Shown: piece by piece, positions 1 through 7,352 of the stretch
Layout: each line of letters begins with the position of its first letter
Position numbering within the stretch: position 1 is the stretch's first letter
DNA from: Senegalimassilia anaerobia JC110
GTDB taxonomy: Bacteria; Actinomycetota; Coriobacteriia; Coriobacteriales; Eggerthellaceae
Reading direction: 5' to 3'
DNA length: 39,353 bases
NCBI RefSeq assembly: GCF_000236865.1
Contig: NZ_HE611015.1
Location: 337,521-376,873 of the forward strand
Position numbers and translations under genes: made by a program
Notes under the pieces: generated by a model
The model's input: only the letters and a program-made list of their open reading frames with translations
Database searches by the model: none
What the model was told of the DNA's origin: nothing

Positions 1-1065
1 ATCCTTGTAGGAGGCCAGGCCCGCCGCGGAGGTGTCGCCGGCGTCGATGGCGGCCACCGCCGCCTCGGCGGCCATGCGGCCGGAAGCCACGGCGAAGTCC
101 ATGCCGCGCACCTGGTAGCCCATGTTCATGCACAGGCCCGCGGTCTCGCCGGCGATCAGGCAGCCGTCGAAGACGTATTTCGGAATCATGTTGTAGCCGC
201 CCTCGGGCACCATGTGGCCGGAGTGCTCGACCATCTTGGCGCCGCGGATGATCGGCGCCACGGCCGGGTGGTTCTTGAAGTCCTCGAGCATCTGGTAGAC
301 CGGCACCTCGTTGCGCGATCCGTCGGCGGCCAGGGAGATGGTGGCCACAAGGCCCAGGGAGATGGACTCCTTGTTGGTGTACAGGAAGCCGCCGCCGACG
401 CTGCCCTTGGTGCAGTCGCCCACGAACAGCATGGCAGCGCCCTCGCCCTCGGGGAGCAGGAAGCGGTCCTCGATGACGTTGGCGGGAAGCTCGAAGACCT
501 CCTTGATGCCCACGGCCATCTGATTGGCCTTGGGACGGGCGTTGCCCAGGCAGCGCTCGGAGAGCATGGAGTTGGTGCCCTCAGCCAGGATGACCACATC
601 GGCGGTGATCTCGTCGTCGCCGGCGCGGACGCCGGTCACGCGGCCGGACTCGTCCTTGATGAGCTCCTCTACGGCGATGCCGCAGATGTACTCGGCACCG
701 GCCTCCTCGGCCTTCTCGGCCAGCCACTGGTCGAAGGGACCGCGCAGCACGGAGTAGGAGTCCTTGCCCTCCTCGCCGAGCTCAGAGGAGGTGAAGTCGA
801 CGGTCATCTGCGAGCTCGGGTCCATCATGGCGATGCGCTCGTGGGTGATCTTGCGCTCGACGGGCGCCTCGGACTCGAAGTCGGGGAAGACCTGCTTGAG
901 GGAGTGGGAGTAGATGCGGCCGCCGGTCATGTTCTTGGCGCCGGCGAAGTTGCCGCGCTCAACGACCAGGACGGACTTGCCGGCGGATGCGGCCACGTAA
1001 GCCGCCACGCCGCCCGCGCAGCCAGATCCCACGACGATGATGTCGAAATCAGCTTCAGCCACCAT
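1..1065 (-). CDS. fixC: FixC-like FAD-dependent oxidoreductase, 3' end cut by window edge
   Basis: The reading frame is open from an ATG at 1065 to base 1, giving 355 codons without a stop; FixC proteins are about 430 residues, so the C-terminal 70-odd residues lie outside the window. Residues 7-30 form the Rossmann FAD-binding segment (IIVVGSGCAGGVAAYVAA), followed by VVERGNFAGAKNMTGGRIYSHSL, which closely resembles E. coli FixC as I recall it, and by a later LIAGETAGLCMNMGYQVRGMD flavin segment. The family passes electrons between electron-transfer flavoprotein (FixAB) and a quinone or ferredoxin-like partner at the membrane. AAAGGACGA precedes the ATG. It is the last visible gene of the caiA-fixA-fixB-fixC run; a small ferredoxin-like fixX would be expected just left of the window. 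Confidence 0.9.
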   Translation of the reverse strand, partial: MVAEADFDIIVVGSGCAGGVAAYVAASAGKSVLVVERGNFAGAKNMTGGRIYSHSLKQVFPDFESEAPVERKITHERIAMMDPSSQMTVDFTSSELGEEGKDSYSVLRGPFDQWLAEKAEEAGAEYICGIAVEELIKDESGRVTGVRAGDDEITADVVILAEGTNSMLSERCLGNARPKANQMAVGIKEVFELPANVIEDRFLLPEGEGAAMLFVGDCTKGSVGGGFLYTNKESISLGLVATISLAADGSRNEVPVYQMLEDFKNHPAVAPIIRGAKMVEHSGHMVPEGGYNMIPKYVFDGCLIAGETAGLCMNMGYQVRGMDFAVASGRMAAEAAVAAIDAGDTSAAGLASYKD

Positions 1066-1096
1066 TCGTCCTTTCTAACGTGTTCTCGTCTTGGTT

Positions 1097-1117
1097 GATC
1101 CGCTGCAGCAGCGGATC
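1097..1117. repeat. Perfect inverted repeat in the fixB-fixC gap
   Basis: GATCCGCTGC and GCAGCGGATC are separated by a single A. With a 1-nt spacer it is better read as a DNA-binding palindrome than as an RNA hairpin, although cruciform or RNA pairing cannot be excluded. It sits 32 nt upstream of the fixC start. Confidence 0.45.
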
Positions 1118-1239
1118 GATCGATGATCGGCGCGAGCGCCCGGCGCCTCAGGACTGCTGACGATCGATCGGAAGGCCGAAGCCCTGCATCGATACCTGCG
1201 TCCCAATAAGACGCCCGGCGCCCGCGCAGCATCGAGAAG

Positions 1240-1264
1240 AAGCCCGCCCATGAAGGACGGGCTT
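1240..1264 (-). terminator. Hairpin directly after fixB, possible partial terminator
   Basis: AAGCCCGTCC and GGGCGGGCTT (minus strand) pair with one mismatch around a 5-nt loop, starting 10 nt after the fixB stop. The following sequence is CTTCTCG, only weakly T-rich, so attenuation or an mRNA 3'-end/processing site is more likely than full termination. It would lower fixC relative to fixAB. Confidence 0.45.
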
Positions 1265-1274
1265 TCAGAACCTA

Positions 1275-2156
1275 CTACAGAGCTGCGGTCAGCGCAGGCA
1301 GGATCTCGTTGAGATCGCCGACGATGCCGAAGTCGCACTGCTTGAAGATAGGGGCGTTCTTGTCCTTGTTCACCGCAATGACGGTAGCGGAACGGTTGGC
1401 ACCGACCATGTGCTGCATCTGGCCGGAGATGCCGGCTGCGATGTACAGCTTCGGGGTAACGGTGATGCCGGAAACGCCGACGTAGAGCTCGGTGGGCAGC
1501 CAGTTGACGCCCTCGGTCAGAGGACGGGAGCAGGCGATGGCGCCGCCCAGCTTGGCAGCCAGGTCGCGAGCCTTCTGCAGATCCTCCTCAGCGGCGAAGC
1601 CACGGCCAGCGGACACGACGACGTCGGCCTTGGTCGGGTCGGCAGCGGTCTTCTGACGCTCGACGTTGCCGGTGACCTTGGCGGCGCGCTCGGGGGCAAC
1701 CCAGGCGACATCCTCGGCAGCGCCGGCACCGGCGGCCTTGGAAGCATCGCACACGCCGGCGGCGACGATGTAGACCTGCTTGTCGCCAGCGGACTTCTGC
1801 ACGCGCTCGGCGACGCCGCCGAAGTACGTGCCGCGGCCGCCCTCGGCGGTCAGCTCGACGGTTGCGCCAGCAGCGGCGGTGCCCAGCTTGGCAGCCAGGC
1901 GGCCGGCGATGACCTTGCCGCGGCGGGTAGCCTCGACCAGGACCACGTCGGCGGCGTTAGCGACGTCGACCAGCGCGTAAGCGGCATCGTCGACCAGCGC
2001 GCCAGCCGGCACGGCAACGTTCAGGACCTTGTCGGAAGCACCCTCGACGGCGCCGCCGAAGCAAACCAGGGACACCTCGTCGGCGCCCAGCTCACGAGCA
2101 CCGCCAGCCAGCTCACGGGCGACGTCTGCGTGCTCAGCGATAACCAATGCCTTCAT
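1275..2156 (-). CDS. fixB: Electron transfer flavoprotein alpha subunit, FixB type
   Basis: A 293-residue protein starting at MKALVIAEHA. The C-terminal FAD-binding domain is clear: CSRPLTEGVNW, then LYIAAGISGQMQHMVGAN, then AVNKDKNAPIF and DFGIVGD, ending PALTAAL as in E. coli FixB. EtfA/FixB binds the FAD that passes single electrons between FixA, an acyl-CoA dehydrogenase and FixC in the cytoplasm. I chose the ATG at 2156 rather than a 35-codon upstream extension because AGGTGAGGTG lies just before it and homology begins there. It follows fixA by 22 nt. Whether this Etf bifurcates electrons cannot be decided from motifs by eye. Confidence 0.93.
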   Translation of the reverse strand: MKALVIAEHADVARELAGGARELGADEVSLVCFGGAVEGASDKVLNVAVPAGALVDDAAYALVDVANAADVVLVEATRRGKVIAGRLAAKLGTAAAGATVELTAEGGRGTYFGGVAERVQKSAGDKQVYIVAAGVCDASKAAGAGAAEDVAWVAPERAAKVTGNVERQKTAADPTKADVVVSAGRGFAAEEDLQKARDLAAKLGGAIACSRPLTEGVNWLPTELYVGVSGITVTPKLYIAAGISGQMQHMVGANRSATVIAVNKDKNAPIFKQCDFGIVGDLNEILPALTAAL

Positions 2157-2178
2157 ATAAGACACCTCACCTTTCCGA

Positions 2179-2922
2179 TTACAGAGCGGCCTTGACAGCG
2201 GCGGCCAGCTTCTCGATGGCGCCGTCGTCGGCAGCGTCGACGATCTCCTGCTTGCGGGCAACCTGCTCAGGGGCCAGGCACTCGACCGTGGTCAGAGCGG
2301 CGGCCGGGGCGTTGTCGGCGCCGGCGACGTCCATCGGCTTCTTGCCGGCGGCCAGGATGTCCTTCATGCCCGGGATGCGCGGCTCGGCGACATCGGGCGT
2401 CACGGAGATGACGGCGGGCAGCTCAACCTCGACAACCTCGGTGCAATCCTCGAGGGCGCGGGTGACGACGGCGGTGGAGCCGTTGACCTCGACCTTGCAG
2501 GCGGCGGTCACGACGGGCCAGCCGAGCTTCTCGGCCAGCTGCACGTCGACCTGCTGCAGGTAGTTATCGGCGGAACCGTCGCCGCAGATGACGGCGTCCA
2601 CGTCGCCGGCCTTGGCCAGCACGTCGACCAGGGCGGCAGCCGTGGCGGCTGCATCCAGGTCGGCCAGGGCGTCATCGGCGGCCATGTACAGATGGCCCAT
2701 GCCGCGAGCCATGACGTCCTTCTTGAGCTTGGAGTTGTCGATGTCCTTGCCGCCCACGGTGATGGCGACGGCCTCATCGGCCAGCTGAGCGCCCAGCTCC
2801 AGGGCGTTCTTGTCGTACTCGGAGATGGTCAGCTTCGCCTTGGAGAAGTCCAGCGTGCGGTCGCCCGCAACCTGAACGTCCTGGGCGTCGGGAACGGCCT
2901 TGAAAGCCACTGCGATCCTCAT
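2179..2922 (-). CDS. fixA: Electron transfer flavoprotein beta subunit, FixA type
   Basis: A 247-residue protein, the normal EtfB length. It begins MRIAVAFKAVPDAQDVQV and carries FixA-like blocks: LDFSKAKLTISEYDKNALE, ITVGGK, KKDVMARGMGHLY, VICGDGSADNYLQQV and PRIPGMKDILAAGKKP, matching E. coli FixA in order and spacing. EtfB holds the nucleotide-binding fold that docks the dehydrogenase partner. AAAGGA precedes the ATG. The 127-nt gap from the upstream acyl-CoA dehydrogenase contains a terminator-like hairpin (2999-3033) and a -10-like TATACG at 2964-2969 on the minus strand, so fixA may have its own promoter as well as read-through. Confidence 0.93.
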   Translation of the reverse strand: MRIAVAFKAVPDAQDVQVAGDRTLDFSKAKLTISEYDKNALELGAQLADEAVAITVGGKDIDNSKLKKDVMARGMGHLYMAADDALADLDAAATAAALVDVLAKAGDVDAVICGDGSADNYLQQVDVQLAEKLGWPVVTAACKVEVNGSTAVVTRALEDCTEVVEVELPAVISVTPDVAEPRIPGMKDILAAGKKPMDVAGADNAPAAALTTVECLAPEQVARKQEIVDAADDGAIEKLAAAVKAAL

Positions 2923-2994
2923 GGAATCCGTCCTTTCGTAAGACTTAAACGATACATGCAGCCCGTATAACTACGAGCGTTATGCCACGATGGG

Positions 2995-3033
2995 AAAACG
3001 GGGCGGCCGGCAACCGATTGCGCGGGCGCCCCG
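2995..3033 (-). terminator. Terminator-like hairpin after the acyl-CoA dehydrogenase
   Basis: On the minus strand CGGGGCG pairs with CGCCCCG across a 21-nt loop and is followed at once by TTTTCCC. It begins 17 nt after the dehydrogenase stop. It would stop or attenuate transcription into fixABC. Confidence 0.5.
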
Positions 3034-3049
3034 ATGAAACAAGCGATGC

Positions 3050-4204
3050 TTATTCAGCGTACTTCTTGGCAACCTGACGGCCGGCGATGTATGCCATGAC
3101 CTCATGGGTGCCGCCGCCGAACATGTTGCCGCGCATGTCGGCCCACAGGCGGCCGACGCGGACCTCGGTGGTGTAGCCCAAGCCGGCGTAGATCTGCAGG
3201 GCGGAATCGGCGACCTCCCAGCATGCCTTGCAGCCATAGCGCTTCAGCATGGCGGACTCGAGCTGGACGGGCTGATCGTTGTCCATCATCCACAGCGTCT
3301 TGTACAGCATGTTGCGGGTGTTCTGGACCTTGATCTCCATGTCGGCGAGCAGCTCCTGGATCATCTGCAGACGCGTGATCGGCTTGCCGAAGGCGATACG
3401 CTGGTTAGCGTACTTGGCGGCGTCCTCGAGAGCTGCCTGAGCCAGGCCGACCTGCTCGGCGACGATGTAGGAACGCTCGACCTCGAAGTTCTTCATGAGC
3501 ATCATGAAGCCCTTGCCCGGCTCGCCCATGCGCTGATCCTCGGTGAGGACGACGTCGTCCAGATACACCTCGCAGAACGGGATGCACTGCTGGCCGATCT
3601 TGTGCAGCGGAGCGGTAGAGACGCCGGGGGTGTCCATCTTGACGAACCACAGGGACATGTTGCCGTTGTCGTGGCTGGGATCCTCGTCCTTGGCGACGAC
3701 GATGGTGTAGGGCAGCTTCTCACCCATGGTCACCCAGGTCTTCTGGCCGGACAGCTTGTAGGTGCCGTCAGCCTGCTTCTTGGCGACCGTGGTCATGGAG
3801 CGGTTGTCGGAACCGGCGCCAGGCTCGGAGATGGAGAGGGAAGCGATCGGCCAGCCGGTCTCCATGTAGTGGTCCATGGCCTCCTGCTTCTGAGCCTCGG
3901 TACCGAACTCCATGATGTCGAACATGGACAGGGAGTTCTGGTACAGAATGTGCATGCAGCCGCTCTTCTGGTACAGGCGCTCGATCATCAGACCGATGGT
4001 CACGCGATCCATCGGGATTCCGCCGTACTCCTCGGGAATGCCCATCAAACCGAAACCAGCGTCGCGATAAGCCTCGGCGATCTCCTGCGGCATGCCGTGA
4101 TCCTCGTACATCTTCTTCACGACGTCCTCGGTGAAGTAACGCTCGCAGAACTCATCCACGCTCTCGAGCAGCATCTGCTGCTCATCGGTCAAATTGAAGT
4201 CCAT
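3050..4204 (-). CDS. Acyl-CoA dehydrogenase, CaiA (crotonobetainyl-CoA reductase)-like
   Basis: A 384-residue protein. It starts MDFNLTDEQQ like E. coli CaiA and has the acyl-CoA dehydrogenase layout: helical N-domain, SISEPGAGSD and WVTMGE flavin/substrate segments near residues 145-190, and a C-terminal helical domain with KYANQRIAFGKPI. The region that holds the catalytic glutamate in medium-chain dehydrogenases (the E of YEGT) reads MFGGGTHEV here, so that position appears to be glycine, as I recall for CaiA. Followed by fixABC, the likely role is reduction of an unsaturated acyl-CoA with electrons from FixAB; the substrate is unknown. The start at 4204 follows AAGGAGAGAAG; an upstream in-frame ATG at 4282 lacks this and homology. 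Confidence 0.88.
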   Translation of the reverse strand: MDFNLTDEQQMLLESVDEFCERYFTEDVVKKMYEDHGMPQEIAEAYRDAGFGLMGIPEEYGGIPMDRVTIGLMIERLYQKSGCMHILYQNSLSMFDIMEFGTEAQKQEAMDHYMETGWPIASLSISEPGAGSDNRSMTTVAKKQADGTYKLSGQKTWVTMGEKLPYTIVVAKDEDPSHDNGNMSLWFVKMDTPGVSTAPLHKIGQQCIPFCEVYLDDVVLTEDQRMGEPGKGFMMLMKNFEVERSYIVAEQVGLAQAALEDAAKYANQRIAFGKPITRLQMIQELLADMEIKVQNTRNMLYKTLWMMDNDQPVQLESAMLKRYGCKACWEVADSALQIYAGLGYTTEVRVGRLWADMRGNMFGGGTHEVMAYIAGRQVAKKYAE

Positions 4205-4356
4205 CTTCTCTCCTTGGCTCGAGTTTTGCCGGACCTCCGGGATTTGCCCGGTTTCCTTGAGCTGAACTATACGCGCTTGCAAAACAGCCGGAACCGGTCA
4301 CTATCGCCTTTTTGAGTGATTTTTCGCCAATTTAGGCTGTCATAGCGAATACCTAT

Positions 4357-4375
4357 TGAATCATGGGTTGATTGA
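4357..4375. promoter_or_regulatory. Candidate TetR-family operator
   Basis: TGAATCA-TGGGT-TGATTGA is an inverted repeat with one mismatch per arm of 7 and a 5-nt centre, located 150 nt upstream of the CaiA-like start and 205 nt upstream of the regulator. TetR-family repressors commonly bind such palindromes between divergent genes. Binding is inference. Confidence 0.4.
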
Positions 4376-4477
4376 TAACTTCCGTTCATAATTTCGCTGA
4401 CCTGCGGTTTCGCTGCATATTGAAAACTTTTTACTCGAAACATCGCACAGAGGTACGCTATTTCTTCATCCCCCCAT

Positions 4478-4507
4478 TTGTTGTCCGTTGTCCATCTGAT
4501 GTATACT
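4478..4507 (+). promoter_or_regulatory. Promoter for the TetR-family gene
   Basis: TTGTTG, an 18-nt spacer and TATACT form a sigma-70-type promoter about 75 nt upstream of the regulator start. Confidence 0.5.
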
Positions 4508-4581
4508 GCAAACCAGCTAGAGAGAACGCATAAAAGGCCTATCGGCGCTTTGGCGGTTGCTTCGAAGAAAGGATGCACACC

Positions 4582-5235
4582 ATGGGTTCGTTAGACACTA
4601 TGGGGCTTTTGGGGAACTCGTTCATTGAGCTGGCAGAGCATCAGCCAATAGAGAAGATCTCGGTTTCCGACATCGTCGCAGCATCCGGGAAGAACCGCAA
4701 AACATTCTACTATCATTTCGAAAGCAAGGAGCACCTAATCCGATGGGTGTTCCGGCGCGATCTTGCCGATGTGCTGAAAGCCAATGTCGCCGACGACGAC
4801 CTGCTCTTCGAGCCCGAGAGCGACGATTCCTTCTCTTCCCTGCCCTATTACGTTCATAAGAAAGTAGGCGTGCGCAGCTTGGACGGGTCGGTGTTCTTCG
4901 ACATGCTGGCCGAATGCTTCCAGTATCGCCGCTCATACTATGCCAAAACGCTGCGCATGAGCGGACCCGACAGCCTGCAGGCCTACCTGTACCGCTTGTA
5001 CGTCCCCGCGATGGCGGCGGATATCCGTTTCATCCTGTCGAACCGCTATCTGTCGGAGGGTAACGTCCGATTCTTGTCGGAATTCTATACAGGGGCGATC
5101 CTTTCCTACCTCCAGCATAAAGTGTGCGACCCGACTTGCGCCGATATCACCGCAGACGTGAAGCCGTTTCAGAACATCGTGCATTCCTCGCTTGAGAGCG
5201 AGATCAAAAAGCAACAGCTGCGACGCGTGCTGTGA
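4582..5235 (+). CDS. TetR/AcrR-family transcriptional regulator
   Basis: A 217-residue regulator. Residues 20-60 are a TetR N-terminal helix-turn-helix (EKISVSDIVAASGKNRKTFYYHFESKEHLIRWVF). The remainder is a helical ligand/dimer domain without a recognisable ligand signature. The ATG at 4582 has AAAGG about nine bases upstream, whereas the ATG at 4573 would overlap that site, so 4582 is preferred. It is divergent from the CaiA-fixABC operon, making that operon, or the regulator itself, its probable target. It ends before a bidirectional terminator shared with leuA. Confidence 0.85.
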   Translation: MGSLDTMGLLGNSFIELAEHQPIEKISVSDIVAASGKNRKTFYYHFESKEHLIRWVFRRDLADVLKANVADDDLLFEPESDDSFSSLPYYVHKKVGVRSLDGSVFFDMLAECFQYRRSYYAKTLRMSGPDSLQAYLYRLYVPAMAADIRFILSNRYLSEGNVRFLSEFYTGAILSYLQHKVCDPTCADITADVKPFQNIVHSSLESEIKKQQLRRVL

Positions 5236-5322
5236 TCGGAGAGCAGCTTGACCGATCACAAGAAGCGCGAAGCGGCATGAACATACGCGATCGGCTTCTT
5301 ACGCGCTGCATTCTCTAAACCG

Positions 5323-5358
5323 AAACGGCCTGCGAACCATTCGTTCGCAGGCCGTTTT
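5323..5358. terminator. Bidirectional terminator between TetR gene and leuA
   Basis: AAACGGCCTGCGAAC pairs perfectly with GTTCGCAGGCCGTTT around a CATTC loop. The flanking A/T runs let it act for both convergent genes. Confidence 0.85.
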
Positions 5359-5388
5359 CAATGCTATCCGATCATGGGTTGCCGCACG

Positions 5389-6921
5389 CTATTTCGCGTG
5401 CTCCGCCTTGTCGTTCAGAAGGCGGTTCAACGCGTTCAGGTAGGCCTTGGTGGAAGACACGACGATGTCGCCATCGGCGCCGCGGCCCGTGTACACCTCG
5501 CCGTCGGGAGCAGTGACGCGAATGGTGACCTCGCCCAAAGCGTCGATACCGCGCGTGACGGCCTGCACCGAGAACTCGGTCAGGTCATTGTCCACCTGCA
5601 CGATCTTGTTAACGGCCTTGTACACGGCGTCGATGGGGCCCGTGCCGAAATCGCACGCGGTGACGACCTGGTCTGCGGGGTTGCGCAACGTGACGGTAGC
5701 CGTGGGCTTGAGCGGGAAGCCGCAGGAGATTTGCACGGACTCCAGCGAGTACAGGGCAGCCTCGTTGCGATGGCTCTCGTTCATGAGCGACTCGAGGTCC
5801 TCGTCGTAGATCTCCTTCTTCTTGTCCGCCAGATCAAGGAAGGCGTCGTACATCTTGTCGAGCTTTTCCTTGTCGAGCTCGTAGCCGAGCTCCTCTAGAC
5901 GGTGTTTCAAAGCCGCATGGCCTGAACGCGCGGTGAGCACGATCTGGGACTTGCCGGCTCCGACCTCTTCCGGATCGATGATCTCGTACGTGTCGCGCTT
6001 CTTGAGCACACCGTCCTGATGGATGCCGGAGGAATGCGCGAACGCATTGGCGCCGACGATGGCCTTGTTCACCTGCACGTTGATGCCGGTGATGGACGAA
6101 ACCAAGCGGGAGGCCTTGAGGAACTCGCGAGTGTTGATGTCGGTGTGGGCGTCAAGCTCCCCACCGTGCATCTTGATGCCCATGACGACCTCTTCCATGG
6201 CCGTGTTGCCGGCACGCTCGCCCAGGCCGTTGATAGTGCACTCGATCTGGGTTGCGCCGTTCTCAACGCCGGCAAGAGACAAGGCCGTGGCCATACCTAG
6301 GTCGTTGTGGCAATGCACCGAGACGGTGACGTTCTCGATGCCGCGGACGTTCTCCATGAGGTACCTGATGCGGCGGCCGAACTCGTCGGGCAAGCTGTAG
6401 CCGGTGGTATCGGGGATGTTCACGACGGTTGCGCCGGCATCGACGACGGCCTGGATGACCTTCGCCAGGAACGCATAGTCGGCACGACCGGCGTCCTCGG
6501 CATAGAACTGGACGTCCTCGACATAGCTTTTCGCATGCTTGACGGCGGCCACCGCACGCTCGATGCACTGGTCCTCGGTGATGCGGAGCTTGTCATGGAT
6601 ATGGCTGGGGCTAACGCCGATGCCCGTGTGGATACGCGGACGTTTGGCGTACTTCAACGCCTCCGCGGCGCGATCGATGTCCTTGGCCACGGCACGGGTC
6701 AAGCCGACGACGGTGGCGTCATCGCCAGCCAGCTCGGCGATGCGGCGGACGCTCTCGAAGTCGCCGGGGCTGGAGATGGGGAAACCCGCTTCGATGACGT
6801 CGACGTTCAAACGTAGCAGCTGACGCGCCACAACAAGCTTTTCCTCGGTGTTCATGGAAGCGCCGGGCGATTGCTCGCCGTCGCGCAGCGTTGTGTCGAA
6901 AATTGCGATCTTGCGCGTCAT
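5389..6921 (-). CDS. leuA: 2-isopropylmalate synthase
   Basis: A 510-residue enzyme, normal for bacterial LeuA. It condenses acetyl-CoA with 2-oxoisovalerate in the first step of leucine synthesis in the cytoplasm. The catalytic TIM barrel shows [13 protein letters not shown] at residues 8-20, the metal-ligand motif HCHNDLGMA near residue 200, NGLGERAGN, and [12 protein letters not shown]. Residues from about 400 form the LeuA allosteric dimer domain ([48 protein letters not shown]), consistent with leucine feedback control. AAAGGAACGGAA precedes the ATG. It is monocistronic by appearance: a terminator closes serA upstream and its own terminator follows. Confidence 0.96.
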   Translation of the reverse strand: MTRKIAIFDTTLRDGEQSPGASMNTEEKLVVARQLLRLNVDVIEAGFPISSPGDFESVRRIAELAGDDATVVGLTRAVAKDIDRAAEALKYAKRPRIHTGIGVSPSHIHDKLRITEDQCIERAVAAVKHAKSYVEDVQFYAEDAGRADYAFLAKVIQAVVDAGATVVNIPDTTGYSLPDEFGRRIRYLMENVRGIENVTVSVHCHNDLGMATALSLAGVENGATQIECTINGLGERAGNTAMEEVVMGIKMHGGELDAHTDINTREFLKASRLVSSITGINVQVNKAIVGANAFAHSSGIHQDGVLKKRDTYEIIDPEEVGAGKSQIVLTARSGHAALKHRLEELGYELDKEKLDKMYDAFLDLADKKKEIYDEDLESLMNESHRNEAALYSLESVQISCGFPLKPTATVTLRNPADQVVTACDFGTGPIDAVYKAVNKIVQVDNDLTEFSVQAVTRGIDALGEVTIRVTAPDGEVYTGRGADGDIVVSSTKAYLNALNRLLNDKAEHAK

Positions 6922-7296
6922 TTCCGTTCCTTTCGGCTCTATTTACAAAACGCAACCCATTCTAATACACCTAGCACAACGGTCGAGTTAAAACTCTGTT
7001 CAACAAGTTACCCACATGTTAAATCTTGACCGAATCGAGCAGTTGCGGAACATCCTTTCAGCGTAGAGCATGACGGGTGGGAAACGCAGAGGATTTTCGA
7101 ACGGTGAAACGCGAAGGAGCATTGGGCCAACAGGATGCGGAAAAGCATCCGGAAAATGCCCTCGTATCGCAGGGCGCGATCATTGGACGAAACGCAAGCA
7201 ACCCTTTTGTCGCCGGAATGCGAAGGTCCCCGGTTAACGAGACCTGAGCAAGCGTTGGCCGCCTGAACGCAAAAGCCCTTTCGACCGTCTGAACGC
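6922..7296. other. leuA upstream region, no gene or leader recognised
   Basis: About 375 nt between the serA terminator and leuA. I looked for a T-box, a leucine-rich leader peptide and a classical attenuator and saw none. It contains a 6-bp hairpin GGATGC-GGAAAA-GCATCC at 7133-7150 and two copies of CTGAACGCAAAA at 7263-7274 and 7289-7300, 26 nt apart. A minus-strand TAGAAT near 6962 could be a -10 box, without a good -35. Confidence 0.4.
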
Positions 7297-7329
7297 AAAA
7301 ACGCCCGCCGCGATTTCTCGCGGCGGGCG
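7297..7329 (-). terminator. serA rho-independent terminator
   Basis: On the minus strand CGCCCGCCGCGA and TCGCGGCGGGCG pair perfectly around GAAA and are followed by TTTTT, 23 nt after the serA stop. Confidence 0.9.
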
Positions 7330-7352
7330 CATAACGATATGCGGTTGCTCGG

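Larger units (their letters stand above)
4205..4581. other. Divergent control region between the CaiA-like gene and TetR regulator
   Basis: This AT-richer 377-nt stretch holds the outward-facing control signals for the CaiA-fix operon (minus) and the TetR gene (plus). A plus-strand promoter and an imperfect palindrome are annotated separately. No convincing minus-strand -35/-10 pair was found. No gene is supported: a minus-strand open frame across it has no recognisable protein. Confidence 0.6.

Noticed and set aside
4267-4578. Minus-strand open frame of about 100 codons in the CaiA/TetR gap
   Set aside because: It covers the promoter and palindrome, has no recognisable protein or ribosome site, and its base composition differs from the coding genes nearby.
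6922-7296. Leucine attenuator or T-box upstream of leuA
   Set aside because: GGGTTGCTTGCG slightly resembles a T-box loop, but there is no AGTA/AGAGAG context, no antiterminator and no terminator ahead of leuA.
7263-7300. Two copies of CTGAACGCAAAA, 26 nt apart, as a possible repeat array
   Set aside because: Only two copies are present and the second overlaps the serA terminator A-run; no array or CRISPR pattern.
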